The notes below the pieces were generated by a model. The model ran no database searches. It saw only the letters and a program-made list of their open reading frames with translations, and was not told the origin of the DNA. DNA of 25,165 nt from DAIUCA01 sp964613675. Its GTDB lineage: Bacteria > Pseudomonadota > Gammaproteobacteria > Competibacterales > Competibacteraceae. Below are positions 14,877-22,717 of this stretch, one piece after another. Within the stretch, counting starts at the first letter, position 1; the number at the start of each line of letters is the position of its first letter. Position numbers and translations under genes: made by a program. The stretch lies in the NCBI GenBank assembly GCA_964613675.1, contig CAZTIH010000030.1, positions 1 to 25,165 of the forward strand. Direction: 5' to 3'.

Positions 14877-15266
14877 ATGACCGATATTCCCAACGATTGC
14901 CGTTACACCCGTAGTCACGAATGGCTCCGCGAACACGATGACGGCAGCATCACCATTGGCATTACCGATTACGCTCAACAGCAACTTGGCGATTTGGTGT
15001 ACGTAGAGCTTCCAGAAACCGGGCGTCTCGTCGATGAAGAGGAAGCCTGTGCGGTCGTAGAATCGGTAAAAGCTGCTTCAGACGTGTTTAGTCCATTAGC
15101 GGGCGAGATCTTAGAGACCAACGACCGTCTCCACGATCAACCCGAACTTGTCAATCAAGACCCGTATGGTGAAGGGTGGTTATGGCGGATGCACCCCGGT
15201 GGCGATCATCCCGAACTGCTCGATGCCGACGAATACACCGACCATTTAGAACATCCCGAGGAGTAA
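14877..15266 (+). CDS. gcvH: Glycine cleavage system H protein
   Basis: The 129-residue product is the lipoyl carrier of the glycine cleavage system, shuttling the aminomethyl group from GcvP to GcvT and electrons to the L protein. Seen are RYTRSHEWLR near the start, IGITDYAQQQLGDLVYVELPETG, and VESVKAASD with the lipoylated Lys65, followed by PLAGEILETND and the GEGWLWRM end motif. Length is normal for the family. ATG 14877 is preceded by AGAGG. None of gcvT, gcvP or lpd is nearby, so it is an orphan copy, either the sole H protein or one used in lipoate relay. The tpx start follows four bases after its stop, so the two are probably co-transcribed. No glycine riboswitch is recognisable upstream. 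Confidence 0.95.
   Translation: MTDIPNDCRYTRSHEWLREHDDGSITIGITDYAQQQLGDLVYVELPETGRLVDEEEACAVVESVKAASDVFSPLAGEILETNDRLHDQPELVNQDPYGEGWLWRMHPGGDHPELLDADEYTDHLEHPEE
15259..15263 (+). promoter_or_regulatory. Ribosome binding site for the GTG start of tpx
   Basis: AGGAG covers the last codons of gcvH and sits 7 bases before GTG 15271. It supports this non-ATG start. Confidence 0.65.
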
Positions 15267-15270
15267 CGCC

Positions 15271-15780
15271 GTGGCACATATCACGCTTAAAGGCAACCCG
15301 TTCAACACTATTGGGGAATTACCCGAGGTCGGTCAGCTTGCCCCCGACTTCCGCCTCACCAAAACCGATTTAACCGATATTTCCCTCGCCGATTTTGCGG
15401 GGAAAACCAAAATCATCAATATCGTCCCCAGCACGGACACGCCGGTCTGTGCCCTGTCTACTAGAAAATTCAACGACTTCACGGCAAACCATCCCGATGT
15501 TGTCGTGCTACTGGTGTCGGTGGATTTGCCCTTTGCACAAAAACGGCTGTGTGAAGGACTAGATAAAGTGGTCGCCCTTTCCACCATGCGTTCCCCGGCT
15601 TTTCTCAAAGATTACGGCGTTCTGATTACGGACGGCCCCATGGCGGGTCTCAGCGCCCGTGCGGTTCTGGTGCTCGATTCCGACAACCGCGTGGTGTATC
15701 GCCAGCTCGTCACGGAGATCGCCGACGAACCCGATTACGACAGTGCATTACGGCATTGTCTTAAAAACGCAACCGAGTGA
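15271..15780 (+). CDS. tpx: Thiol peroxidase (atypical 2-Cys peroxiredoxin)
   Basis: The 169-residue product reduces hydroperoxides with electrons from thioredoxin. The peroxidatic Cys60 sits in PSTDTPVCALSTRKFN and the resolving Cys94 in KRLCEGLDKV, the Tpx arrangement. GNPFNTIGELPEVGQLAPDF at the start and a conserved Arg in GLSARAVLVLD also fit. E. coli Tpx is 168 residues, an almost exact length match. The original protein is reported as periplasmic, but no signal peptide is visible here and many homologues act in the cytoplasm. It starts with GTG 15271 behind AGGAG inside the end of gcvH, and its stop overlaps the GTG of the next gene (GTGA), so gcvH-tpx-dgkA reads as one unit. No OxyR site was recognised. 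Confidence 0.95.
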   Translation: MAHITLKGNPFNTIGELPEVGQLAPDFRLTKTDLTDISLADFAGKTKIINIVPSTDTPVCALSTRKFNDFTANHPDVVVLLVSVDLPFAQKRLCEGLDKVVALSTMRSPAFLKDYGVLITDGPMAGLSARAVLVLDSDNRVVYRQLVTEIADEPDYDSALRHCLKNATE

Positions 15781-16169
15781 TTGATGAGCGTGTGAACGCG
15801 ACGAAGGTGTCAAAAGGGCGTGAGCGAGGTCTCCAACGGCTGCATCGCGCTTTTTTCCACTCTCTAAACGGAATTCGACAGTGTTGGCAGGATGAAGAGG
15901 CGTTTCGGCTCGCCGCGACCAGTTATCTATTCCTCCTGCCCGTTGCACTCTATCTCGGAAAAACTCCCGTTGAAAAAGCCCTATTAGGGGGGAGCTTGGC
16001 GCTTATCGTCCTTGCCGAGCTTGTCAATTCGGCGGTTGAAGCGGCGATTGACCGCATCGGTCCCGAACACCACCCCCTCGCAGGGAAAGCGAAGGATGTC
16101 GCGTCGGCAACGGTCATGATTGCCGTGTTTAACGCGCTCCTAATTTGGGGGCTTTTGTTACTTACCTAA
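15777..16169 (+). CDS. dgkA: Diacylglycerol kinase, integral membrane type
   Basis: The 130-residue inner-membrane enzyme phosphorylates diacylglycerol with ATP to phosphatidate, recycling lipid released when glycans or osmoregulatory groups are moved from phospholipids. An amphipathic start (RLHRAFFHSLNGIRQCWQDEE) is followed by three hydrophobic spans (about 46-62, 66-85, 108-129). The catalytic signature ELVNSAVEAAIDRI (81-94) holds Glu81, Asn84 and Glu88, matching the active-site residues of the family, and LAGKAKDVASA follows as usual. The start is GTG 15777, whose GTGA overlaps the tpx stop. No clear SD is seen, so translation is probably coupled to tpx; a GTG at 15792 is an alternative. 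The N-terminus is about ten residues longer than the E. coli protein. Confidence 0.92.
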   Translation: MIDERVNATKVSKGRERGLQRLHRAFFHSLNGIRQCWQDEEAFRLAATSYLFLLPVALYLGKTPVEKALLGGSLALIVLAELVNSAVEAAIDRIGPEHHPLAGKAKDVASATVMIAVFNALLIWGLLLLT

Positions 16170-16199
16170 ATTGCTTTTCGACCTTGAGGAAAATTCCTA

Positions 16200-17132
16200 A
16201 TGACGGCGCTTATTTGCGGTTCCTTTGCTTACGACACCATCATGGTTTTTCGGGACCAATTCAAAAATCATCTGCTTCCCGACAAGCTCCATCTCATCAA
16301 TGTGTCGTTTTTTGTCCCCGAGATGCGCCGCGAATTCGGGGGCTGTGCGGGAAACATCGCGTACAACTTAAAACTTCTTCAAGGGGATGGCATCGCGTTG
16401 GGCACGGTGGGAGAAGACTTCGATGCTTACGCCCGCTGGTTGGATCAGCAGGGGATTCGACGTGACTACATTCGTGTCATCGAAAACAGTTATACCGCCC
16501 AAGCCTTCATCACCACCGACATCGACGATAATCAAATCACGGCCTTTCACCCCGGGGCCATGAGCTATTCGGATCAAGTGCTCGTCCCCACTGCCGAAAA
16601 TCTCACGCTCGCGATCATCTCGCCTGACAGCAAAAACGGCATCCTTGCCCATGCCGAAGAATGTGTACGCTTGGGGATTCCGTTTATTTTTGATCCTGGC
16701 CAGTCGATGCCGCTATTTAATGGCGAAGAGCTGACTCACCTCATCGACAAAGCTGAATACATCGCCGTGAATGACTATGAAGGTGGCTTATTGAGCCAAG
16801 CGACGGGGATGTCGCTTGAACGAATTGCCGAGCGAGTGACGGCACTGATTGTCACCATGGGGGGGACGGGATCGCAAATCCATGTTAAAGGCGAAATTCT
16901 CGACATTCCCCCGGCGAAACCCGAGGCGTTTATCGACCCAACTGGGTGTGGAGATGCCTATCGAGCTGGCGTTTTATTTGGGCTGATGAAACAGATGGAT
17001 TGGCCGACGATTGGGCGAGTCGCGTCACTGATGGGCGCTATCGCAATTACGCAACCCGGCACCCAAAACCATCAATTTACCTACGACGAATTTGCGACCC
17101 TATTCAAACAGCAGTTCGATTACGATTTATAG
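16200..17132 (+). CDS. PfkB family carbohydrate/nucleoside kinase (adenosine-kinase-like)
   Basis: The 310-residue product belongs to the PfkB/ribokinase family, which phosphorylates sugars or nucleosides with ATP. Seen are an N-terminal ICGSFAYDTI, FGGCAGNIAYNLKLL (46-60; first family signature), TAFHPGAM, a central FDPGQ and NDYEG pair, VTMGGTGS, and the second signature DPTGCGDAYRAG (246-257) with catalytic base Asp252 and the GCGD anion hole. It resembles the proteobacterial proteins often annotated as adenosine kinase, but substrate is not proven. GAGGA 9 bases before ATG 16200 can pair with TTCCT just after it. The gene lies 30 bases downstream of dgkA and may be its last operon member. 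It ends 12 bases from the converging sfsA stop. Confidence 0.88.
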   Translation: MTALICGSFAYDTIMVFRDQFKNHLLPDKLHLINVSFFVPEMRREFGGCAGNIAYNLKLLQGDGIALGTVGEDFDAYARWLDQQGIRRDYIRVIENSYTAQAFITTDIDDNQITAFHPGAMSYSDQVLVPTAENLTLAIISPDSKNGILAHAEECVRLGIPFIFDPGQSMPLFNGEELTHLIDKAEYIAVNDYEGGLLSQATGMSLERIAERVTALIVTMGGTGSQIHVKGEILDIPPAKPEAFIDPTGCGDAYRAGVLFGLMKQMDWPTIGRVASLMGAIAITQPGTQNHQFTYDEFATLFKQQFDYDL

Positions 17133-17144
17133 GCGGATTTCTCG

Positions 17145-17831
17145 TCACAGCGCGGTGGCGATGGGTTCAACCAACATGACCCGTTCCACGGTGACCTGCG
17201 CTTTCCACGCATACAATTCCACCCCCGCCGCCACTGCTTCCCGTAACGCGATACCGTAAGTGGGATCAATGGCATCGGCGGGTTTAACGGTGTGCACATC
17301 GCCCCGTTGTACGCAGTAAAACACCGCCGCACGATGTCCCGCCGCCACCTGTCGCTGTAACGACTTAAGGTGTTTAACCGCCCGCGCACTAACGGCGTCC
17401 GGAAACACCGCAATTCCCGCATCTACAGCGGCATTCACGTTTTTAACTTCCAAAAACAATGACTTGTGATGCGCTGCGGTCAGCACAAAGTCGATACGGG
17501 AACGATCTTCCAACGTGACTTCACGCCGATAGCGATACTCGGGGAAAGGGGTGTACTCGCTATCAAAGAGGGCGGCCACCAAATCATTCGCCCGCCCCGT
17601 GTGAATCCCCACCCACTCCGCGCCCACCTTCACTAGCTCCCAAGTCCACGCACAGCGCCGTTTTGGCTGGTCGTGAAAGCGCAACGCAATGGTCGCATCA
17701 GGGGTACAGCATCCCAATAGCCGCCCCGTATTAGGACAATGGGCCGTGTGTTGAACGCCGTCGATTTCGACATCGGCCAAAAATCGCTGGTAACGGCGGA
17801 TGAGTCGGCCAATCTTTAAAGGCGTATTCAC
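17145..17831 (-). CDS. sfsA: SfsA family protein (DNA/RNA nuclease-like)
   Basis: The 228-residue product matches SfsA, named for sugar fermentation stimulation in E. coli. The family has an N-terminal OB-like part and a PD-(D/E)xK nuclease-like core. Seen are HCPNTGRLLGCCTPDA near residues 31-46, WTWELVKVGAEWVGIHTGRAN, RSRIDFVLT and LFLEVKNV (Asp, Glu, Lys of the nuclease motif) and FPDAVSARAVKHL. Length is as usual (about 234 in E. coli). It starts with GTG 17831, whose GTGA overlaps the der stop, so it is coupled to der as the last gene of the minus-strand cluster. This neighbour is not the standard partner of der. The molecular function remains uncertain; nuclease activity is inferred from the fold and not shown here. 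Confidence 0.92.
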   Translation of the reverse strand: MNTPLKIGRLIRRYQRFLADVEIDGVQHTAHCPNTGRLLGCCTPDATIALRFHDQPKRRCAWTWELVKVGAEWVGIHTGRANDLVAALFDSEYTPFPEYRYRREVTLEDRSRIDFVLTAAHHKSLFLEVKNVNAAVDAGIAVFPDAVSARAVKHLKSLQRQVAAGHRAAVFYCVQRGDVHTVKPADAIDPTYGIALREAVAAGVELYAWKAQVTVERVMLVEPIATAL

Positions 17832-19243
17832 GAGCGCGGATTTTTAGCGGGATCGTAGGGATTTTGGCCATCGCGGAATTCGAGGAACAACGGGGTCGCC
17901 TGCAACTTGAGGGCGTCGCGGAAAAAATTGGTCAAGTAACGCCGATAGACCTTGGGCAATAGCGGGGTACGGCTTCCGTGTATCACGATACGTGGTGGCA
18001 ATTTGCCGCCTTGATGGGCGTAACGCAGCTTCACGCGCTGACCGTGACGTACCACGGGGGGACTGTGCGTCGCCACGGCCTGTTCTAACACCTTGCATAA
18101 GCGGGAGGTCGGCCACTCTTGCGCGGCTTGTTCATACGCCAACAAAGCCGACTTCATCACCTCCATGACATTGCTTCCGTGCAACGCCGAGATGAAGTGC
18201 AACGGCGCGTAATCCACGAATACGAGCCGCCGCTGAATCTCATCGCGGATGTGCTGACGCTGCTCGACCGACAGGTGATCCCACTTATTCACCGCAATTA
18301 CCAATGCTTTTCCTGCTTCGACGATGAGGCCCAATAGATGCGCATCCTGTTCGACGACGCCCGTTTGGCCGTCCAACAGCATGACCACCACATTTGCCTG
18401 TGAGATCGCTTGTAACGTCTTGATGATGCTAAATTTTTCGATGACATCGTCGACCCGACTTCTACGACGTACGCCCGCCGTGTCGATGAGGGCCAAAGCG
18501 CGATCGCGAAAGGTAAAGGGCAACCGCACGCTATCCCGCGTAGTGCCGGGCAAATCGGCGGTTAACTGGCGCGCTTCTCCCAGTAACCGATTGATCAAAG
18601 TCGATTTTCCCACATTGGGCCGACCAATAATGGCCAAAGTCATGGCATCGTCTTCGGGCAACAATGGCCCATGATCAGACGCCGTATGGGCGGTCAACGC
18701 CTCAAATAGCGCCGCCAATAAATCGTCAAATCCCCGCCGATGGGCTGCCGCAATGCCAACAGGTTCACCGAGGGCCAATGAGTAGCTTTCCGCCACCGCC
18801 AACACACCATCGGCGCGGTCGGTTTTGTTGACGGCGATGACGGCGGGTTTACCGACTTTGCGAATAAAATTGGCTAGATATTGATCGTCACTGGTAATGC
18901 CCGCCACGCCGTCAATCACCAAAATAATGGCGTCGGCTTCTTGAATGGCCTGGCGCGAACGGTCTGCAACCTGTGCCTCTAACCCGACGACCCCGTCGCT
19001 CACACCGCCCGTGTCCACCACGATAAAAGGTTGGCTCCCCCACGTGGCGCGTCCGTAATGACAGTCACGAGTCAATCCCGGAAAATCGGCCACCAACGCA
19101 TCTCGTTTACCGGTTAACCCGTTGAATAAGGTAGATTTTCCCACATTGGGCCGCCCCACTAAGGCAATTACCGGCAATGGCCCCCTCGGTAGTTCCGATT
19201 CAAATTCCACATCCACCGCGTCCGATAAATCAGGTGAGTTCAT
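17828..19243 (-). CDS. der: Ribosome-associated GTPase Der (EngA)
   Basis: The 471-residue protein is the double-GTPase Der, needed for 50S ribosome assembly. The first G domain has GRPNVGKST (30-38), FPGLTRD, DTGG (77-80) and NKTD (139-142). The second has GRPNVGKST (207-215), LPGTTRD, DTAG (254-257) and NKWD (319-322). The C-terminal KH-like domain (about 375-465) ends in FFRDALKLQATPLFLEFRDGQNPY. ATG 19243 is chosen: it begins four bases after the bamB stop and gives the right length. Extending the frame to 19411 would run through the end of bamB. About 22 mostly acidic residues precede the first G domain, where E. coli Der begins almost directly at it. The order yfgM-bamB-der is conserved in many gammaproteobacteria. 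Confidence 0.95.
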   Translation of the reverse strand: MNSPDLSDAVDVEFESELPRGPLPVIALVGRPNVGKSTLFNGLTGKRDALVADFPGLTRDCHYGRATWGSQPFIVVDTGGVSDGVVGLEAQVADRSRQAIQEADAIILVIDGVAGITSDDQYLANFIRKVGKPAVIAVNKTDRADGVLAVAESYSLALGEPVGIAAAHRRGFDDLLAALFEALTAHTASDHGPLLPEDDAMTLAIIGRPNVGKSTLINRLLGEARQLTADLPGTTRDSVRLPFTFRDRALALIDTAGVRRRSRVDDVIEKFSIIKTLQAISQANVVVMLLDGQTGVVEQDAHLLGLIVEAGKALVIAVNKWDHLSVEQRQHIRDEIQRRLVFVDYAPLHFISALHGSNVMEVMKSALLAYEQAAQEWPTSRLCKVLEQAVATHSPPVVRHGQRVKLRYAHQGGKLPPRIVIHGSRTPLLPKVYRRYLTNFFRDALKLQATPLFLEFRDGQNPYDPAKNPRS

Positions 19244-19247
19244 TGCT

Positions 19248-20414
19248 TTATTGCCCCCGCAATCCCAGGACGACGAGCCGCCCGTTATGCCCCAACGCCG
19301 CGATAAATTGCCCAATCGCGATGAGTTCTCCAGCAAACCCATTCGGATCGACGCGGTAACGAGCAACGATTTCACCATCTTCGCGCCGCAACCAATGCAC
19401 AAAGCCCTCAAAATCCCCGACGACTACGCCGTTGCGCGTCAACGTAGGGGCGATCAATCGGCGACCGCGCAAGCTCTTTTGTTGCCACTGCAAGTTACCC
19501 GTATTGGGATCGAGTCCCCAAATTTGATCGTCCAGATCCGTAGCAACGACAAGCGATTCATCCGCCGACAGCCCCGTATCGCTATTTAATGACCGCCGCC
19601 ACGCAATCGCTCCGGTCGCAATATCCAAAGCGACGATGTCCCCTTGATAGGCTGCGGCATACAGAAAACGGTCTGTGAGTTGCAAATCGCCGTCGAGGTC
19701 ATTCAATCGGTCGATTTCGGTACGTCCTTCGGGGCGCACCAGGGGGCGTTCCAACCGCAACACCCCGTCCTCTACCCCTAAAATGATGAGTTTACCGTTA
19801 TCCAACCCCGCGAACATTAAGCCACCCGCCAGCAACGGGGGACCGTAGCCGCGCAAACTCAGCGGTGGGACGGTTTGGCTATAAATCCACCGTTGCTGCC
19901 CGGTAAGCTCGTCAAAGGCAGTAAATCGTCCATCGGCACTGCGCACGATGACCCAACCGCCGTCGATTTGGGGGGGCGCAAGTACCTCGCTGCTGACCTG
20001 TGAACGCCAGCGTTCTTCTCCATTATCGAGATTCACGGCGAGCACTTCCCCTCTTGACCCCGCGATGACACAGGTCAATCCACCCAATCCGGCGCCGGTC
20101 GCGATTCTAAAGCCCGCATCGACACGCCATCTCACAGTTCCCGAATCCGCTTCCGCGGCGACGACTTCCCCGCGATGGCCCACGGCGACGATCACCCCAT
20201 CCTCGAAGGCAGGTCGCAAATCGAGTACGGCGCGGCCTCGGCCAGAACCGGTTTCCAGTGACCAAAGGGCGGCGATAGTTTGGGGAGGGTCGAGGGGCAA
20301 CAACGGGTTAGGCGGGGGACGGTTGTCGGTACCATCGAGGTAGGGTGAGAGCCAACCGCATCCGTTGAGGCCTCCCAAAGTGGCCAAATGGGCTAATGCC
20401 AAGCGACGGTTCAC
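19248..20414 (-). CDS. bamB: Outer membrane protein assembly factor BamB
   Basis: The 388-residue lipoprotein is part of the BAM complex that inserts beta-barrel proteins in the outer membrane. The N-terminus (MNRRLALAHLATLGG) ends in a lipobox-like LNGC with Cys19; Asn at position -2 is a little unusual. The rest is an eight-bladed PQQ-type beta-propeller with repeated blade ends of the form GxxxWR: VRWRV, ERWRS, QRWIY, IAWRR, LQWQQ, and a closing HWLRR. E. coli BamB has 392 residues, so length is normal. The start is GTG 20414, whose GTGA overlaps the yfgM stop; der follows after four bases. The position between yfgM and der matches the usual cluster, so the assignment is firm. Confidence 0.93.
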   Translation of the reverse strand: MNRRLALAHLATLGGLNGCGWLSPYLDGTDNRPPPNPLLPLDPPQTIAALWSLETGSGRGRAVLDLRPAFEDGVIVAVGHRGEVVAAEADSGTVRWRVDAGFRIATGAGLGGLTCVIAGSRGEVLAVNLDNGEERWRSQVSSEVLAPPQIDGGWVIVRSADGRFTAFDELTGQQRWIYSQTVPPLSLRGYGPPLLAGGLMFAGLDNGKLIILGVEDGVLRLERPLVRPEGRTEIDRLNDLDGDLQLTDRFLYAAAYQGDIVALDIATGAIAWRRSLNSDTGLSADESLVVATDLDDQIWGLDPNTGNLQWQQKSLRGRRLIAPTLTRNGVVVGDFEGFVHWLRREDGEIVARYRVDPNGFAGELIAIGQFIAALGHNGRLVVLGLRGQ

Positions 20415-21397
20415 GGTGACGGCACTTCTGTAGAGGGGGCAGATGTTTCCATTGCTGGTTCGGTGGGTTCCACAACTTCTGGTGCGGTCTCCGACTCGGC
20501 GAGTTCCACAACTTCTGGTGCGGTCTCCGACTCGCGATCTACTTCAACAACAGAGATCTCCGTGGCCCCATCACTCGTCGCTAACCAGCCCTCAGGTGAC
20601 CAAAATGGCGTCATTTCTCGCAAAGACGACGCTTCTCCAATCAAATCCGCATCCTCGGGTATGTCGATGGTCGTCACGGGGGTCTCCTGGGGAATGGCGG
20701 GTAACCGATGCGCTGCCATCGTCCATTCTGCGATGGCCTGTCGCGAGATCACCGCATCACGTCGAGCGGCCATCGACGGTGGGGGCGTACTTTCAAAAGG
20801 ATTTGCGATTTCGTATGCGATCTGGGCGGCCCCAAAATCGCCTTTCGCAAAGTAAATGTCCCCACGCAACGCCATCACCAAAGGCTGAAACACCTCCCCA
20901 CGAACAGCCGACAACCGTTCCAACGCCATCTCAAATTGTTCTCGCGCCATCTCGATCTGCGCTAATCGCAATTGCGCCAGTGACACCAAAACGGGATCGA
21001 TATTTTGTTCGATCACGCGCCGTAAATGTCGCTCTGCGGCGGCGTAGTCCTCGCTCAGAACCGCCTGCCTAGCCACTAATAAATCGGTCAAACTTGCATA
21101 GGCCGTGTTCCCGTAATTTTCCATCAGACGGTTAGCAAGCGAGCCGATGCGGTCGTCGTCTTGATTGCGGATGTGGCGCATCAACTCATCGAACTGCACC
21201 GACGCATTTAAGGCCTGATTTGCCTGATATTGGCCGTAATACTGCCAACCTACCGCAATAACCAGCCCCAGCGTGACCCCTTGGAGCAAGCTACGACCGT
21301 ACTTTGCCAGCCATGCCCGTACCATTTCGCTGTCGTCGCGTTCATCGGTCACTATGATTTGGGTCGGCGCTTTGGGAGGATTTTTAGGGGTATTCAT
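20411..21397 (-). CDS. yfgM: YfgM/BamB-neighbour TPR protein, ancillary SecYEG translocon subunit type, with extended tail
   Basis: The 328-residue protein has a cytoplasmic N-terminus (about 1-35), one membrane span (about 38-54; LLQGVTLGLVIAVGWQYYG), and a periplasmic TPR-like helical region (about 58-225) with ERHLRRVIEQN, AQLRLAQIEMAREQFEMAL and ALRGDIYFAKGDFGAAQIAYE. This matches YfgM, which in E. coli contacts SecYEG and periplasmic chaperones. E. coli YfgM is 206 residues; here about 100 extra C-terminal residues, rich in Glu, Pro, Thr, Ser and Val, carry two exact copies of ESETAPEVVE in a 12-residue repeat. The tail looks disordered. ATG 21397 lies 27 bases after the hisS stop, and the stop overlaps the bamB GTG. 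The tail is not explained by the known family. Confidence 0.88.
   Translation of the reverse strand: MNTPKNPPKAPTQIIVTDERDDSEMVRAWLAKYGRSLLQGVTLGLVIAVGWQYYGQYQANQALNASVQFDELMRHIRNQDDDRIGSLANRLMENYGNTAYASLTDLLVARQAVLSEDYAAAERHLRRVIEQNIDPVLVSLAQLRLAQIEMAREQFEMALERLSAVRGEVFQPLVMALRGDIYFAKGDFGAAQIAYEIANPFESTPPPSMAARRDAVISRQAIAEWTMAAHRLPAIPQETPVTTIDIPEDADLIGEASSLREMTPFWSPEGWLATSDGATEISVVEVDRESETAPEVVELAESETAPEVVEPTEPAMETSAPSTEVPSP
20467..20534 (-). repeat. Two-copy 36-bp in-frame tandem repeat in the yfgM tail
   Basis: Bases 20467-20498 and 20503-20534 are 32-base identical copies at a period of 36 bases, exactly 12 codons. They encode the repeated ESETAPEVVE. Perfect DNA identity points to a recent duplication or to copy-number change by slippage. 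Confidence 0.9.
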
Positions 21398-21424
21398 GGG
21401 AGATGAGTTTGCTTTTCCAAAAAA

Positions 21425-22690
21425 TTACAGGTGAAAGAATTGGCGGATAAAATCGGGGAGGGCTTGGCGCGGGAGGACATCTTGTGGCGCGGAGGTACGC
21501 AAGGGTTTAACGCCCACGCGCTCGTGAGCCATTTCGTCATCGCCCAAAATCAGCGCCCATTGTGCCCCGCTTTGATCGGCTTTCTTGAACTGACTTTTAA
21601 AACTGCCGCCGCCACAGTGAACCCGCAAGCGCAATGCAGGAAACAGGTCGCGTAACTGCTCCGCAAAAGGCAAAGCAAACGCCTCTGCCGCTTCCCCCAC
21701 CGTTAACAGGTAAGCATGGAGAGGTTCGGGCTGCCCCCAGTCGTCGGGTAACGCCATCAACAAGCGCTCTAGCCCAATGGCAAATCCAATCGCGGGGGTA
21801 GGCTTTCCGCCGAGCTGCTCGACTAAACGATCGTAACGCCCGCCTGCCGCGACGGTTCCCCCGCCCGCTTTCGGAACCCACTCAAATACCGTGCGACTGT
21901 AGTAATCCAGCCCACGCACCAGCAATGGATTGACCTCAAATGGGATAGCTAACGCGTTGATTTTCGCTTTTAGGCCCTCAAAATGCGCTTTTGACTCGTC
22001 GTCTAGGAGTTCAAGTAGCATGGGTGCTGCCTTGAGTAGTGGCTGCATTGCAGGATTTTTACTGTCGAGGATACGCAAGGGATTGCGGTCGAGGCGCCGT
22101 TGACTGTCGGCGTCGAGGGCTTCGCGATGCGCACTGAAATAGGACACGAGCTGTTCGCGGTAACGGGTTCGAGTTTCCGTCGTTCCCAAGGAATTGAGCT
22201 GTAAAGTGAGGTCATGTAAGCCCAGTTCACGCCACAACCGTGCCGTTAAAGCGATTAGTTCGGCGTCGATGTCGGGGCCTGGCAAACCAAACACTTCCAC
22301 ATCGAGTTGGTGAAACTGGCGATAACGCCCTTTTTGAGGATTTTCCCGACGAAACATCGGGCCGTAACACCACAATCGCTGCACTTGATTGTGGATGAGG
22401 CCATGTTCGATCACGGCTCGTACAAGGGAACAAGTGGCTTCGGGTCGCAAGGTGAGCGCTTCCTCGCCTTGATCGACAAAGCTGTACATCTCTTTGTCGA
22501 CGATATCGGTTCCCTCCCCAATCGAACGGCTAAATAGAGCGGTCGACTCGACGATGGGCGGACGAATTTCCGTGTAACCGTAGCGGTTGAGGAGGGTGCG
22601 TAAATGGCTTTCCAGCGCAAACCAACGCGGCGTTTCGGTGGGCAACAGGTCTTTCATGCCCTTGACGGTTTGGAAGGTACGAGACGACAT
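21425..22690 (-). CDS. hisS: Histidine--tRNA ligase
   Basis: The 421-residue class II enzyme charges tRNA-His. Seen are KGMKDLLPTETPRW at the start, TLRPEATCSLVRAVIEHGL (motif 1/2 region with the histidine-binding Glu), YGPMFRRENPQKGRYRQFHQLDVEVFG (motif 2 with its Arg), LVRGLDYYSRTVFEWV (HisA motif), GGRYDRLVEQLGG (HisB motif), and FAIGLERLL (motif 3). A C-terminal anticodon-binding domain covers about 325-421. E. coli HisRS has 424 residues. ATG 22690 is the first start and fits the family N-terminus. It lies 27 bases after the rodZ stop; in most gammaproteobacteria ispG sits in that gap but it is absent here. yfgM follows after 27 bases. Confidence 0.97.
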   Translation of the reverse strand: MSSRTFQTVKGMKDLLPTETPRWFALESHLRTLLNRYGYTEIRPPIVESTALFSRSIGEGTDIVDKEMYSFVDQGEEALTLRPEATCSLVRAVIEHGLIHNQVQRLWCYGPMFRRENPQKGRYRQFHQLDVEVFGLPGPDIDAELIALTARLWRELGLHDLTLQLNSLGTTETRTRYREQLVSYFSAHREALDADSQRRLDRNPLRILDSKNPAMQPLLKAAPMLLELLDDESKAHFEGLKAKINALAIPFEVNPLLVRGLDYYSRTVFEWVPKAGGGTVAAGGRYDRLVEQLGGKPTPAIGFAIGLERLLMALPDDWGQPEPLHAYLLTVGEAAEAFALPFAEQLRDLFPALRLRVHCGGGSFKSQFKKADQSGAQWALILGDDEMAHERVGVKPLRTSAPQDVLPRQALPDFIRQFFHL

Positions 22691-22717
22691 CAGCAGAATG
22701 CGGCAACCAGGGAAGAG

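Noticed and set aside
19244..19411. Longer der start adding 56 residues
   Set aside because: The extra part runs through the end of bamB in another frame and resembles no Der N-terminus. ATG 19243 fits spacing and length.
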